From: JBGASG01 sp046328035 | Lineage (GTDB): Bacteria > Cyanobacteriota > Vampirovibrionia > Obscuribacterales > Obscuribacteraceae | NCBI GenBank assembly: GCA_046328035.1 | Contig: JAXLXI010000003.1 | Coordinates: forward strand, 395,651-459,650 | Reading direction: 5' to 3' | DNA: 64,000 bases | Shown here: positions 51,855 through 61,449 of the stretch, piece after piece | Layout of the letters: each line of letters opens with the position of its first letter | How positions within the stretch are numbered: the first letter of the stretch is position 1 | Made by a program: the position numbers and the translations under genes | Notes under the pieces: model-generated | The model's input: only the letters and a program-made list of their open reading frames with translations | Databases searched by the model: none | What the model was told of the DNA's origin: nothing

Positions 51855-52904
51855 CTACGGTTTATGAGGAACCGAAATAGTGCCGCCGGCTTGCAAGAGC
51901 CGCAGCTCGTACTGTTTGGCTTCGCTCGCCTTATCGGTACTTCTCAAAAACTCGATTATTCGTTTTAGTGACGCGGTGGCTGGCGCAGAACTAGCACCGA
52001 AGGCTTTCTCATTAATCTCCAATGCACGATCCAGGCAGTCTCTGGCCTCGGTTTCCCGATGCAATTTGCTGTAAGTAAAAGCGATGTTGCTCAGAGCAAT
52101 CGCCACTTCGGGATGGCTCCTTCCCAGAGTCTTCTCGAGCAGCTTCACCGCTCGCTCCTGCTGTTCGAGCGCTTCGGCAAATTTACCTTGCTTGCGATAG
52201 AGAGCCGAATAGTTGTCTAGAAGAATAGCCACGGTTGGACTGTCCGGAGCCAGATCTTCAAGCGTTTTCAGTGCCGTGCGGAAGTTAGATTCGGCCAGTG
52301 CATACTTCTTTTCCTCTACATAGGTCTGCGCCAGATTGGCCATAGCAATGGCTTGCTCCTGCCGAGCGTTCGGATTATCCGACTTGGCGTAAATCTCGAT
52401 CGCTTCCCGCTGCATCTGCTCGCACTGAGTCAGGTCCCCCTTGCGCGAATAGACCTGCCCGAGATTATCGAGCACAGTCGCATAACTCATGTTCCGGCGC
52501 ATGTTCAGCTCTTCAAGCGCTGTCAACACATCTTTATAGGTTGCTTCCGCTTCCGTCAGTTTCCCCAGTTGCATATAGGTTCCAGCCAGATTATTCAGCG
52601 GCACCAGCATCTGAGCCTTCTCGAGCTTGGTCGCCAAGCCGATGTCCACTGCTTCCTTGAGCAGTTTTTCGGCCTCGCGATACATGCCCCGGCTTTTAGC
52701 GAGGCTCCCACTTCTTACCAGCTCAGCGAATTTTCCTGCATCCGGTTCGCTCTTAGCTTGCGCCACTACCTGCGGTGCACGCCTCTGAACGTTCACCGGC
52801 TTTGCAGGTTGGGCGGAAACCGGCGCGCTCAAAGACAGCGGTGAACATGAGAGCCCCAGCACCGATGCCAGCAAAGCGAGTTCTATTCGGCTGACCGACT
52901 TCAT
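51855..52904 (-). CDS. exported kinesin-light-chain-type TPR protein
   Basis: 349 residues: signal sequence (RIELALLASVLGLSCSPLSL, ending near SAQ) then about six KLC-type TPRs of ~42 residues with the typical LxxxxxxYxxxGxxxxAxxxxxRAL pattern (LNNLAGTYMQLGKLTEAEAT, LDNLGQVYSRKGDLTQCEQM, LDNYSALYRKQGKFAEALEQ, LSNIAFTYSKLHRETEARDC). Starts 9 bp after hpt, so probably the last gene of the guaD-hpt unit, though nothing links it to purines. Confidence 0.9.
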   Translation of the reverse strand: MKSVSRIELALLASVLGLSCSPLSLSAPVSAQPAKPVNVQRRAPQVVAQAKSEPDAGKFAELVRSGSLAKSRGMYREAEKLLKEAVDIGLATKLEKAQMLVPLNNLAGTYMQLGKLTEAEATYKDVLTALEELNMRRNMSYATVLDNLGQVYSRKGDLTQCEQMQREAIEIYAKSDNPNARQEQAIAMANLAQTYVEEKKYALAESNFRTALKTLEDLAPDSPTVAILLDNYSALYRKQGKFAEALEQQERAVKLLEKTLGRSHPEVAIALSNIAFTYSKLHRETEARDCLDRALEINEKAFGASSAPATASLKRIIEFLRSTDKASEAKQYELRLLQAGGTISVPHKP

Positions 52905-52913
52905 GAATTAGAG

Positions 52914-53516
52914 CTACTCGGCGGCAAATTCGACCAGTTCACCGATAAACGGCAATTCGCGGAACTGTTCAGCGTAATCCAGACCATAGCCGATGACGAA
53001 CTTATCTTCGATGGTGAATCCGACAAAATCAGCCTCGCCTTTAACTACCCGTCGAGAAGGCTTGTCGAGCAAGCAAGCCATCTTCAACGTGCGGGGCTCG
53101 AACTGATCGCGCAAGTAATCGAGGAAAAACTTGGAAGTGCGTCCCGAGTCGATGATGTCCTCCACTACCAGGACATTGCGCCCTCTCAAGTTGGGCAGAT
53201 CCAGGTTGGGCGCCTGGACGGTGCCGGAACTTTCCGTGCCGCTGCCGTAGCTGGCCAGCCGCACGAATTCAACTTGCAAAGGATCGCGGAAATCCAGATG
53301 TCGCAGTAAATCAGAGAGGAAAAGAACGGCGCCTTTCAGCACTCCGATAATCACCGGGCGTTCCAGCTGACCGTATTCAGCATTTATCTCCTGAGCCATC
53401 TCACGAATGCGCGCAGCCAGCTTTTCTGGCGGAATCATCTCGCGAATCTGCGCAACGTGTGCCTCGCCGGGAGCCTCGGGCTTGTACACTCGCTTGCGTA
53501 CGTCTGTTGCATTCAT
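52914..53516 (-). CDS. hpt: hypoxanthine phosphoribosyltransferase
   Basis: 200 residues from ATG 53516, with AGGTGA just upstream; another ATG six codons earlier (53534) is possible. It converts hypoxanthine/guanine plus PRPP into IMP/GMP. The PRPP-binding motif VLVVEDIIDSGRTSKFFLDY, the pyrophosphate loop GVLKGAVLFLSDLL and the C-terminal DFVGFTIEDKFVIGYGLDYA are typical. Forms a purine-salvage pair with the guanine deaminase 77 bp upstream. Confidence 0.95.
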   Translation of the reverse strand: MNATDVRKRVYKPEAPGEAHVAQIREMIPPEKLAARIREMAQEINAEYGQLERPVIIGVLKGAVLFLSDLLRHLDFRDPLQVEFVRLASYGSGTESSGTVQAPNLDLPNLRGRNVLVVEDIIDSGRTSKFFLDYLRDQFEPRTLKMACLLDKPSRRVVKGEADFVGFTIEDKFVIGYGLDYAEQFRELPFIGELVEFAAE

Positions 53517-53593
53517 AAGCTCACCTGTCGCCATCGGGAAAGGCAGTATGTTATCTCAAAACTGGCGCACAGATGGCTCTTAGCTTCAGGTTA

Positions 53594-54988
53594 TTAAGTT
53601 AAACCCACGGCACTCTGAAACCTGCCCTGGACGCGCAACGGCACTTCGAAATTGTCCGCCGCATAAATGGCTTTGCCTCTGACGAATGTGGCACAGACCA
53701 TCCGGTCATCCCCGACGTAAACCAGGGCGGACAGCACCTCTTCGGCCGGGTGCTCGATGACGTTCTTCACCACCAGGCTCTTGCGAGTCGGATCGACCAC
53801 AATGAAGTCGGCGTCTTTTCCGACATCCAGGCTGCCGATCGTGTCTTCAAGATTGACCGCCCGGGCACCGGCCAGCGTGCCCAGATAGAAGAGTTCCACC
53901 GGGCTGATCCAGAGCTGATACTGCATATAAGCCGCATCTTTCATAACGCGAAAAATGCTCATCTCAGGTCCAGCGGCCACATCCGAACCCAGCCCGAATT
54001 TGATGCCCTCATCCTTGACGCGGGTGTACTGAAAAATTCCGCTCTTCAAAAAGAAGTTCGAGCTCGGGCAATGCGCGATTGAGGAGTCAGTTCGCTTCAT
54101 GCCGGCTAGTTCAGCCGAATCCAGATGGATGCTATGCGCGAACAGGCAGTTGTGCCCGGCTACACCACACTGCTCGTAAGCATCGAAGTAGTTAGCGGCA
54201 TCGGGAAACAGCTCGTGGACCCATTTGATCTCATCGACATTCTCTGACAGATGCGTCTGCAGATAGGTGCCGGGATTGCGCCGCCACAGTTGCGCCGTTT
54301 TCTCCAGAGACTCCGCAGTGGAGGTCGGCGCAAAGCGCGGAGTGAAGGCATATTTCAAGCGACCGTGATCGAAGTTGTGCCATTTTTTGCAGAGAGCTTC
54401 AGACTGCTGCAACGAAACTTGTGTGTCTTCGAGCAGTCCCCGCGGAGCATTGCGATCCATCATCGTTTTGCCCATGATCACCCGCATGCCCGAGGCGGCA
54501 GCTGTTTGAAAGGCAATGTCGGTGGCATCGGCATGCACACTCGTGAAGACAGCCGCCAGCGTCGTGCCGTTTTTTGCCAGCTCGCGGAAAAACCAGTCGG
54601 CCATGCGGTGCGCATGCGCAGGTTCGGTAAAGCGCATCTCTTCCGGAAAAATGTACTTATTCAGCCAGCCGAGCAACGTGTCGCCCGCGCGTCCGGTCTG
54701 GGCGATTTGCACCAGATGCACATGCAGATCTATGAAACCCGGCAATATCAAGCGCGGGCCGAAATCGATGACGTCGGCTTCGGGATACTTGCGCTCCAGA
54801 TCTCGCCAAGTTCCCACCGCCTCGATCTTGCCCTGCTCGTCAACAATCAAGGCGCCATCTAGAAACTCGCGAAAAGTCTGCCAGTCGACCGGGGTGATGA
54901 TGCGTCCCAGATACGCAGTAATGCGGCGGCGCGCGCCGTTACTCTCGTGAGAATGTTTGTTAGAATCTTTCTTCGCAAGTCGGGGCAT
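53594..54988 (-). CDS. guaD: guanine deaminase (amidohydrolase family)
   Basis: 464 residues. Converts guanine to xanthine. Metal-binding HxH in LPGFIDLHVHLVQ, a second His in YLQTHLSENVDEI, a third in LFAHSIHLDSAEL and the Asp in FGLGSDVAAGPEMS, all as in GuaD; the NFFLKSG segment also fits. Next to hpt, together suggesting degradation and reuse of guanine. A chlorohydrolase-type relative with other substrate is the main alternative. Confidence 0.9.
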   Translation of the reverse strand: MPRLAKKDSNKHSHESNGARRRITAYLGRIITPVDWQTFREFLDGALIVDEQGKIEAVGTWRDLERKYPEADVIDFGPRLILPGFIDLHVHLVQIAQTGRAGDTLLGWLNKYIFPEEMRFTEPAHAHRMADWFFRELAKNGTTLAAVFTSVHADATDIAFQTAAASGMRVIMGKTMMDRNAPRGLLEDTQVSLQQSEALCKKWHNFDHGRLKYAFTPRFAPTSTAESLEKTAQLWRRNPGTYLQTHLSENVDEIKWVHELFPDAANYFDAYEQCGVAGHNCLFAHSIHLDSAELAGMKRTDSSIAHCPSSNFFLKSGIFQYTRVKDEGIKFGLGSDVAAGPEMSIFRVMKDAAYMQYQLWISPVELFYLGTLAGARAVNLEDTIGSLDVGKDADFIVVDPTRKSLVVKNVIEHPAEEVLSALVYVGDDRMVCATFVRGKAIYAADNFEVPLRVQGRFQSAVGLT

Positions 54989-55069
54989 TGATAGAGAGCC
55001 TTGTCATAGCCGCAGTATTTTAGATCAGTACGGCGACACCGAGGCGATTTTCGCTGCCAAGAAGCCAGG

Positions 55070-56128
55070 ATGGAAGAAATGCCCGCCAGCCTCACAACCC
55101 TTGCCGCCAGGTCAAATGCCAGATCAACTGCACGCCTTGAGCTCGCCGAATGGCAGGACATTCAAAGTGTGCTCCGTGAATCGCACCAGATCTGGTCGAG
55201 CGGCTTGGACAAATCCACCTACTACCAGTACATCTGGTGGCAGATGCATCAACCCTGGTCGCGAAAAAACTATCGTTATCTGGTCTACAAAAACGACAGC
55301 GATCAGATCCTGAGCAGTTGCAAACTCTACACGCTGGACATAGTGTCGCATCACCAGCACTTCAAAATTGCCGGCATCGGAGCCGTCTATACACCCCGCC
55401 CGCATCGCGGACAAGGACATGCGCTGGCGTTTCTCCGGGCAGTGCGCGACTTCTGCAGCGGCGCGCCGGAGGCGTATGACGGCATGCTGCTTTACTCCGA
55501 TATCGGACTGGAACTTTATGAAGCAGTCGGCTTCGAATCTCTGGGCGCCTGCGATTTCTACATCTGGCTGCCAGAGAGCGGAGCCGACGAAGCGATATCA
55601 CCGGCCTGGCTGCCTACCTTTGAGCATCGGGCGATTGATCGCTTGGCAGTCACCGCCATCGAGCTGGACATGGTGCCGGATATGGTGCGGTACTACCAAC
55701 GGTGGCAGTCCAACTTGCCTTTTGCGGTGGCGCGCAGCGAGGATTACTGGCACTATAAGCTGGCTAGAGAACGATTCGTCAGCCAGCGCAGTCGTCGCAC
55801 CTTCGCGCGACTGGAAGTCATTTGCAGTAAAGACTCAGGTTTTGCTGATGGCCACGCGATCATCGAACGCACGTCGGAAATCATGCGAGTACTGGAAGTG
55901 TTCGGGTACAGCGAAAACCGGGACGCGCTCTGGCAACGCATTTTGTCGCTGGCAATTGACGAAAAGATAGGTGTAATCCGTGGGTGGGAAGCTGCCGCAC
56001 CAGCTCTGCGAGGCGTGCGTTTTGTCGAACGCGACTACGCACTGCCGATGCTCCTGTCCTTCGGCGAGCCGGTTGCGAAGTGGCGAGAGCCGCTGCCCTG
56101 CCCGCTGTTCGAGCTGGACCATTTTTAA
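55070..56128 (+). CDS. GNAT-family N-acetyltransferase with C-terminal extension
   Basis: 352 residues. The GNAT core lies at ~20-170: KIAGIGAVYTPRPHRGQGHA contains the acetyl-CoA pyrophosphate loop RGQGHA, and MLLYSDIGLELYEAVGF the end of the fold. About 170 further residues form an extension (DMVPDMVRYYQRWQSNLPFA), as in Eis-like two-domain acetyltransferases, without which the length would be unusual. Substrate unknown. Divergent from guanine deaminase. Confidence 0.85.
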   Translation: MEEMPASLTTLAARSNARSTARLELAEWQDIQSVLRESHQIWSSGLDKSTYYQYIWWQMHQPWSRKNYRYLVYKNDSDQILSSCKLYTLDIVSHHQHFKIAGIGAVYTPRPHRGQGHALAFLRAVRDFCSGAPEAYDGMLLYSDIGLELYEAVGFESLGACDFYIWLPESGADEAISPAWLPTFEHRAIDRLAVTAIELDMVPDMVRYYQRWQSNLPFAVARSEDYWHYKLARERFVSQRSRRTFARLEVICSKDSGFADGHAIIERTSEIMRVLEVFGYSENRDALWQRILSLAIDEKIGVIRGWEAAAPALRGVRFVERDYALPMLLSFGEPVAKWREPLPCPLFELDHF

Positions 56129-56290
56129 GTTTGATGTCACTTGACTAGTACGGTTTTCGTTGCTTTTCCGCTCAAAACCCAGTCGCCATGAGGCAGAAGC
56201 AATCCTTAGCAGATTTGGTACTTCTGCCGCTCTGCGGCGATAAATTGATAAACTTAGAGGCTGTTGTAAAGCCAACCAAGGTAAGTCCCG

Positions 56291-58114
56291 GTGAAAACAC
56301 TTGCTGCAGACAGTGCCCAGAAAACCGAATCGGGCCGTGTCGTCAATGATTTTTCTATTCAAGTTGCCACAGTAAACGGCTCTGGAAGCCAATCTTCCAA
56401 TAGCGTGCTGATGCGTTCCATTTTTCAGATGGGCATCCCGGTCAGTGGCAAAAACCTCTTCCCGTCGAACATCGCAGGTCTCCCGACCTGGTTCACGATT
56501 CGCGTCAACAAGGACGGCTGGGTAGCGCGCAAGAAGGAAATCGACATTCTTGTCGCCATGAATCCGCAAACGGCGATTGAAGACGTCAAAGCCCTGGGCG
56601 CGGGCGCCGTCGTCATCAGCCCGGTCGAACTGCATCTGGACGGCGTTCGCAGCGACGTCAAACACTATCAGGTGCCCTTTACCGAGCTGGCAGCCCAGAC
56701 TACCGAGAACATCAAACTGCGCAAGCTGGTCACCAACATGATTTATGTCGGCGTCGCCGCCGAACTTCTGGTCATCGATCAAGCAGAAGTGGAAAAGGCG
56801 ATTCGCCGCCAATTTGAAGGCAAGAAGTCCGCCGCCGAGCTGAACATCAAGGCTGCTCAAAAAGGTCGTGAGTGGGCTAAGGAAAATCTCAAGAAGGACG
56901 ACCCTTATTTCGTCCAGGCGATGAACGAGACCGCCGGCAAAATCATCGTCGACGGCAACGCCGCCTCGGCGATCGGCGCTATGTTCGCTGGCGCCACGGT
57001 GGTCACGTGGTATCCCATCACTCCGTCGTCGAGTCTCTGCGAATCGCTCACCGATTATATGCAGCAATATCGCATCGACAAAGAAACCGGCAAAGCTACT
57101 TTCGCCATTATTCAAGCCGAAGACGAACTGGCTGCTCTGGGTATGGCGCTCGGCGCCGGCTGGGCCGGTGCTCGCTCTATGACCTCGACCTCCGGTCCTG
57201 GCATCTCGCTTATGGCTGAGTTCACAGGACTTGGCTATTTCGCTGAAATCCCCGCTGTCATCTTCGATGTCCAGCGCGTCGGTCCTTCCACCGGTCTGCC
57301 GACTCGCACTGCGCAAGCCGACTTGCTCAGCGCCAACACCCTCTCCCACGGCGACACCAAACACATCGTGTTGCTGCCGGGCTCCGTTAGTGAATGCTAC
57401 TCGTTCGCCGTCGACGCGTTCGACCTGGCCGAGAGATTCCAGACACCTATCTTCGTGCTCAGCGACCTCGACCTGGGCATGAACAACTGGATGTCCGATC
57501 CGTTCAAATATCCAGAGAAGAAACTTGACCGCGGCAAGATGCTCTCCGCTGAAGACCTGGAGAGACTGGGCAAATTCGAACGCTATCGCGACCTCGACGG
57601 CGATGCCATCCCGTATCGCACCGCTCCCGGTACCAACCATCCGCTGGCTGCGTACTTCACTCGCGGCTCTGGTCACAACGAAAAAGCGGCATACACAGAG
57701 CGTCCGGACGACTACATGAATCTCATGGATCGCCTGCTGCGCAAGTACCACACCGCTAAGAAGTACGTGCCGCAACCGGAAATCGAAATCAACAAAGAAG
57801 CGAAAGTCGGCGTTATCTATGCCGGATCTTCGCAGCCCGCCGTGCTGGAATCTCGCCAGCAGTTGAAGGAAGCCGGCAAGCAGATCAGCTTGCTGAGAGT
57901 ACGGGCTCTTCCTTTCACCGACGACATCAAAGATTTCGTCGGCAAGCACGACAGAATCTATGTCGTTGAGCAGAACCGCGATGCGCAAATGAGAGATTTG
58001 CTCATGTTGGAGATGCCGGAGTACGCGACAAAACTGCGTTCCGTCCGTCACTACAGCGGCTTGCCCATCGACGCTCGTTCAGTCACCGACGCTATCTTGG
58101 AACAGGAGAAGTAA
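56291..58114 (+). CDS. korA: 2-oxoacid:ferredoxin oxidoreductase, fused gamma-alpha subunit
   Basis: 607 residues from a GTG. Residues ~1-190 are the gamma domain (GSGSQSSNSVLMRSIFQMGI, QVATVNG), then the alpha domain with the pyrimidine-binding N-terminal region (MFAGATVVTWYPITPSSSLC, STSGPGISLMAEFTGLG). With the beta subunit it oxidises a 2-oxoacid (most likely 2-oxoglutarate) to acyl-CoA with thiamine diphosphate and reduces ferredoxin. Very low codon bias deviation from neighbours; start 3 bp before korB's leader. Substrate: KorAB is the best guess; pyruvate or branched-chain oxoacids cannot be excluded. Confidence 0.93.
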   Translation: MKTLAADSAQKTESGRVVNDFSIQVATVNGSGSQSSNSVLMRSIFQMGIPVSGKNLFPSNIAGLPTWFTIRVNKDGWVARKKEIDILVAMNPQTAIEDVKALGAGAVVISPVELHLDGVRSDVKHYQVPFTELAAQTTENIKLRKLVTNMIYVGVAAELLVIDQAEVEKAIRRQFEGKKSAAELNIKAAQKGREWAKENLKKDDPYFVQAMNETAGKIIVDGNAASAIGAMFAGATVVTWYPITPSSSLCESLTDYMQQYRIDKETGKATFAIIQAEDELAALGMALGAGWAGARSMTSTSGPGISLMAEFTGLGYFAEIPAVIFDVQRVGPSTGLPTRTAQADLLSANTLSHGDTKHIVLLPGSVSECYSFAVDAFDLAERFQTPIFVLSDLDLGMNNWMSDPFKYPEKKLDRGKMLSAEDLERLGKFERYRDLDGDAIPYRTAPGTNHPLAAYFTRGSGHNEKAAYTERPDDYMNLMDRLLRKYHTAKKYVPQPEIEINKEAKVGVIYAGSSQPAVLESRQQLKEAGKQISLLRVRALPFTDDIKDFVGKHDRIYVVEQNRDAQMRDLLMLEMPEYATKLRSVRHYSGLPIDARSVTDAILEQEK

Positions 58115-58117
58115 GAC

Positions 58118-59158
58118 ATGGTTTCCTCACCGCAAAAACCCACTCCAACAAATCGCATCGGTCTCACTCTCGCTGATTACAAAGGCGCACCATCAACCTT
58201 GTGCGATGGATGCGGACACGACGCGATTACATCGCAGATCATCAAAGCTTGCTATGACCTGGGTGTCGAGCCGCACATGGTCGCGAAGATGAGCGGCATC
58301 GGCTGCTCCAGCAAGACACCGGCATACTTCCTTTCCCGCTCGCACGGCTTCAATGCAGTGCACGGACGTATGCCGTCGGTAGCTACGGGCGTCAACATGG
58401 CTAACAAAGACCTGCACATCCTGGCGGTCTCCGGCGACGGTGACACCGCCTCGATTGGTCTCGGTCAGTTCTGCCACGTTGTTCGCCGCAACATCAAGAT
58501 GGTCTACATCGTTGAGAACAACGGCGTTTACGGATTGACCAAAGGTCAGTTCTCGGCTACCTCCGATCTCGGTTCTAAATCCAAATCCGGCGTAATCAAC
58601 GAACTGCCACCTATCGACCTGTGCAGCCTGGCTATCGAGCTCGGTTGCGGCTTCGTCGCTCGCTCATTCGCCGGCGATCCCAAACAACTGGTCACCTTGC
58701 TGAAAGCCGCGCTCTCTCACGATGGAACAGCCGTGCTCGACGTCATAAGCCCGTGCGTGACATTCAACAATCACGAAGGGTCGACGAAGAGCTACAAGTA
58801 CGCCAAAGAAGCCGAGATTCCTCTCCAGGACATCGGATTCATTCCATTCTTCGATCAGATCTCAGTCGACTACGAACCAGGCACCGTGCAGGAAGTAGAA
58901 ATGCACGACGGTTCGAAGATCACCCTCAAGAAAATCGAGCGTGATTACAACCCGAAAGATCGTCTGGCTGCCATCAATTTGATCAAGAAGGCCGCCATCG
59001 ATAAACAGTTCTTGACCGGGCTGCTGTATATCGACGAACAAAAACCCGATTTCGCCTCACTTATGGACCTCGACGACGTACCGCTCACTCAACTGAAAGA
59101 AGAGCAAGTGCGTCCGCCCAAAGCAGTGCTGGACGAAATCATGGCTTCATTGATGTAG
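58118..59158 (+). CDS. korB: 2-oxoacid:ferredoxin oxidoreductase, beta subunit
   Basis: 346 residues, 3 bp after korA. The [4Fe-4S] and TPP region is clear: TLCDGCGHDAITSQI, then MSGIGCSSKTPAYF and the TPP-binding GDGDTASIG plus N in YIVENNGVYGLTKGQ. Carries the catalytic TPP and the cluster that passes electrons to ferredoxin. The C-terminal ~60 residues after the core are helical, as in KorB. Cytoplasmic heterotetramer with KorA. Convergent with the gene ending at 59167. Confidence 0.96.
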   Translation: MVSSPQKPTPTNRIGLTLADYKGAPSTLCDGCGHDAITSQIIKACYDLGVEPHMVAKMSGIGCSSKTPAYFLSRSHGFNAVHGRMPSVATGVNMANKDLHILAVSGDGDTASIGLGQFCHVVRRNIKMVYIVENNGVYGLTKGQFSATSDLGSKSKSGVINELPPIDLCSLAIELGCGFVARSFAGDPKQLVTLLKAALSHDGTAVLDVISPCVTFNNHEGSTKSYKYAKEAEIPLQDIGFIPFFDQISVDYEPGTVQEVEMHDGSKITLKKIERDYNPKDRLAAINLIKKAAIDKQFLTGLLYIDEQKPDFASLMDLDDVPLTQLKEEQVRPPKAVLDEIMASLM

Positions 59159-59166
59159 TCTGAACC

Positions 59167-59985
59167 TCAGTCGCCGATGCGAGTGTAGGTGAACTTGTTG
59201 GTCACAAACGTGCTCAGCCACTCCGTGCCCCCAATCGGGTATTGATAGTCCTGGCGCACAATGCTGATTGACTGACCATCCGGAGATATCGTCAGGCGCA
59301 CCTTACAGCGCTGGTGCGGTTTGATGGCATCGCCTTTCAGTCCATAGCAAAGGCCGCGATCTGTTTTGACCGAATTGGGCGCGTCCGCGAAACCATGCGT
59401 AAAGGACAAGTCGCCAGGTCGCACGGCATAGCCGTAGTCTGGTTTTACTGATTCGTAAGCGGCCACCAACTCGTTCGGGTCGCCAAAATAAATGCGAACA
59501 GTGTTGCCGCTCTGGGTGCGCCAGCGCCCAACCATCTTGCGCCAGGGCGCCTGCTGGTCGCTGACGGCTGATTTGGATTTCGCCTTCGCCCGTTCGTATT
59601 CGGCAAGCAACTCTTTTAGTCGACTGCTGTCTTCATTGGCGATAGCGGTTTCGTACGCCTGATACTTGTGCCCCCGCTCAACGTCACCGGCGAGAGCTGC
59701 GGCCTCAGCCTTCCTGTGCAGCCAGAAGATAAGTCCGGGTTTGACCGCTGAACCAACACCACTGAGAGCGGAGTAGACGTCCATCATGGGAGCCGCACTG
59801 ACACCACCAAATTCTTTGGCGACATGTCCAGGGCCTTCCGCGACCACAGTCGTCACCGCTGCTTCGAAAAACTGGTACCACTCATTGTTGCTCCAGTCTT
59901 TCGGTGGTGGAAACGCGAGGGCAGGATTCGAGCACAGAAGAAACAGCTGGGCAAGCACCACAGCCAGACAGACAAGAACTCTCAT
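59167..59985 (-). CDS. exported protein of unknown function
   Basis: 272 residues; signal peptide (RVLVCLAVVLAQLFLLCSNP, ending near ALA-FPP). Residues 30-160 are helical (WSNNEWYQFFEAAVTTVV; YQAYETAIANEDSSRLKELL), and the C-terminal ~110 look like an eight-stranded lipocalin-like barrel (MVGRWRTQSGNTVRIYFGDP; RLTISPDGQSISIVRQDYQY). No family recognised. Confidence 0.8.
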   Translation of the reverse strand: MRVLVCLAVVLAQLFLLCSNPALAFPPPKDWSNNEWYQFFEAAVTTVVAEGPGHVAKEFGGVSAAPMMDVYSALSGVGSAVKPGLIFWLHRKAEAAALAGDVERGHKYQAYETAIANEDSSRLKELLAEYERAKAKSKSAVSDQQAPWRKMVGRWRTQSGNTVRIYFGDPNELVAAYESVKPDYGYAVRPGDLSFTHGFADAPNSVKTDRGLCYGLKGDAIKPHQRCKVRLTISPDGQSISIVRQDYQYPIGGTEWLSTFVTNKFTYTRIGD

Positions 59986-60050
59986 AGTTCACCCGAAACG
60001 TCGAAAGGGTGGGGATTACGGGATTCCAGTAACGAGCTCAGCCATTCTAG
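59986..60050. other. short intergenic stretch
   Basis: Upstream region of the exported-protein gene. Nothing recognisable. Confidence 0.3.
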
Positions 60051-60296
60051 CAGTTAGACGATTCTCAATGGTCAGTCATCGGAGACTTTTCGATCGCTTC
60101 CGTCCTCTCCGGACAGGGCAATCTCGACAAGCTCAAGACGCTTAAGGAGAAACAGCCAGATGTTTATGCCAGGCTGATGAAAATGGCGGCATGCGTAGAA
60201 ATGTCCACACCGGCACACGGTCACTATTTCGCGGCACCAAAAGAAACCGCCATGAAGAATGTGCCGGATGAAGTCTTCACCATCGCCAAGAAATAG
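60051..60296 (+). pseudogene. remnant open frame without a start codon
   Basis: 81 codons are open from just after a TAG at 60048-60050 to the TAG ending at 60296, and the translation looks coding (SIASVLSGQGNLDKLKTLKE, DVYARLMKMAACVEMSTPAH, GHYFAAPKETAMKNVPDEVF). No ATG, GTG or TTG occurs until codon 43, so either the 5' part was lost, a frameshift hides it, or the real product starts at Met43 (39 residues). The frame ends 1 bp before the amidohydrolase gene. No family recognised. Confidence 0.35.
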
Positions 60297-60297
60297 C

Positions 60298-61425
60298 TTA
60301 GGGTGTGTTCTGCAGCTTGTAGAGGCGATTGGCGTTTTCATGCAAGATCATGCCGGCGATCTGTTGCACCTGTGGCACTGTCAGCATGCGGTCATCGACC
60401 AGCTGCGTGAGCACCGAGGACAGTGCTCGCTTCCAACATAGCGCTGCATACCAGTGCGTCTCAGGACAAGTGTGTCCATCCGTTCCAGCCAGTATCTTGC
60501 TGGCGGGCGCCGTAGCCAGCGCCTCCGAGATAAGTTGCTGTCCGGACGTTGAGACGATATTCAACGCCAGTGACAGATCCATGTAGACGTTGGCATAGAG
60601 GGAGCACAAGAAAGCGGCTTCGCGCACAAATGGATAGCAGTGCAGCAGCACAAACTTAGTTTTCTGCAGAGTCGAGATACGGAAGAGACTTTGCATAAGC
60701 AACGGGTTGCATTGCTTGAGGTCTGCATCGTCATCTCCAATGCCCGCATGCACTTGCATCGGCAAGTCATGATAAGCCGCCAGCTCGAAGGACTGCATCA
60801 CAAAGTAGTGATACAGTTCGCAGCGCGTAATCCGCCGTTTCGCGGCGATCTTCTTGATACGCTCGAAATCTTTGGCAGCTGCCTGTTTCTTCACCAGTTC
60901 TATGTCCAATCCACCGCGATAACCGCAGATGGTCTTCAAAGCCACCGGTGGCACCGGGTCGGAGCGCAGCAGCTCCCGCTGAAACATCTCTTCCAACTCA
61001 TTGAAGCTGGCCGCTTTCGCCAGACAACTTTCGAGTATGGGCTCCAGGCGGCGGCAAAGAAAAATCGGACGCTGGGACAAAGTGGCGAATTGAACCGGCG
61101 TCACCATATCTTTGGGGCGAAAGCCATCATCAACGATAATCGCGCCCAGTGAAATGTCATCGAACAACATCCGGGTGTACGTAGTGTCTTGCTGGCGGGA
61201 GCGCACACTGATGAAGTCGTCTTCGCTGTTGGTACCCAGCACTCGCTGAATGCAATTGAGCATGTGCATGTAATGGAGCGTGTATGGAACATGCGTCTCC
61301 AAAATATGCATCGAGCGGCTCTCGCTGAAGCAGCCGCGCACACCTATCACATCCAGCTGCAGGTGATCCTTGAGCAACGAATGCGCGTGGTTGTCTATGA
61401 AAATGTATTTGGACAGATCAAGCAT
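60298..61425 (-). CDS. amidohydrolase-2 family enzyme of the FluG type
   Basis: 375 residues from ATG 61425 (TTG at 61431 also in frame). TIM-barrel amidohydrolase: the N-terminal metal-binding HxH in IDNHAHSLL, a His in MQVHAGIGDDD, another in VLLHCYPFVREAAF and Asp in LAGTDGHTCPE. This family (PF04909) is the part that is fused to a glutamine synthetase domain in fungal/plant FluG/NodGS proteins. Here it follows the glutamine-synthetase gene by 24 bp. Substrate unknown; probably an amide made or broken by the partner. Confidence 0.9.
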   Translation of the reverse strand: MLDLSKYIFIDNHAHSLLKDHLQLDVIGVRGCFSESRSMHILETHVPYTLHYMHMLNCIQRVLGTNSEDDFISVRSRQQDTTYTRMLFDDISLGAIIVDDGFRPKDMVTPVQFATLSQRPIFLCRRLEPILESCLAKAASFNELEEMFQRELLRSDPVPPVALKTICGYRGGLDIELVKKQAAAKDFERIKKIAAKRRITRCELYHYFVMQSFELAAYHDLPMQVHAGIGDDDADLKQCNPLLMQSLFRISTLQKTKFVLLHCYPFVREAAFLCSLYANVYMDLSLALNIVSTSGQQLISEALATAPASKILAGTDGHTCPETHWYAALCWKRALSSVLTQLVDDRMLTVPQVQQIAGMILHENANRLYKLQNTP

Positions 61426-61449
61426 GCGCAATCAAAAATCGACTCACAC

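Noticed and set aside
55835..58051. Long minus-strand open frame (738 codons) antisense to korA and the GNAT gene
   Set aside because: A shadow of korA, which has full KorA motifs.
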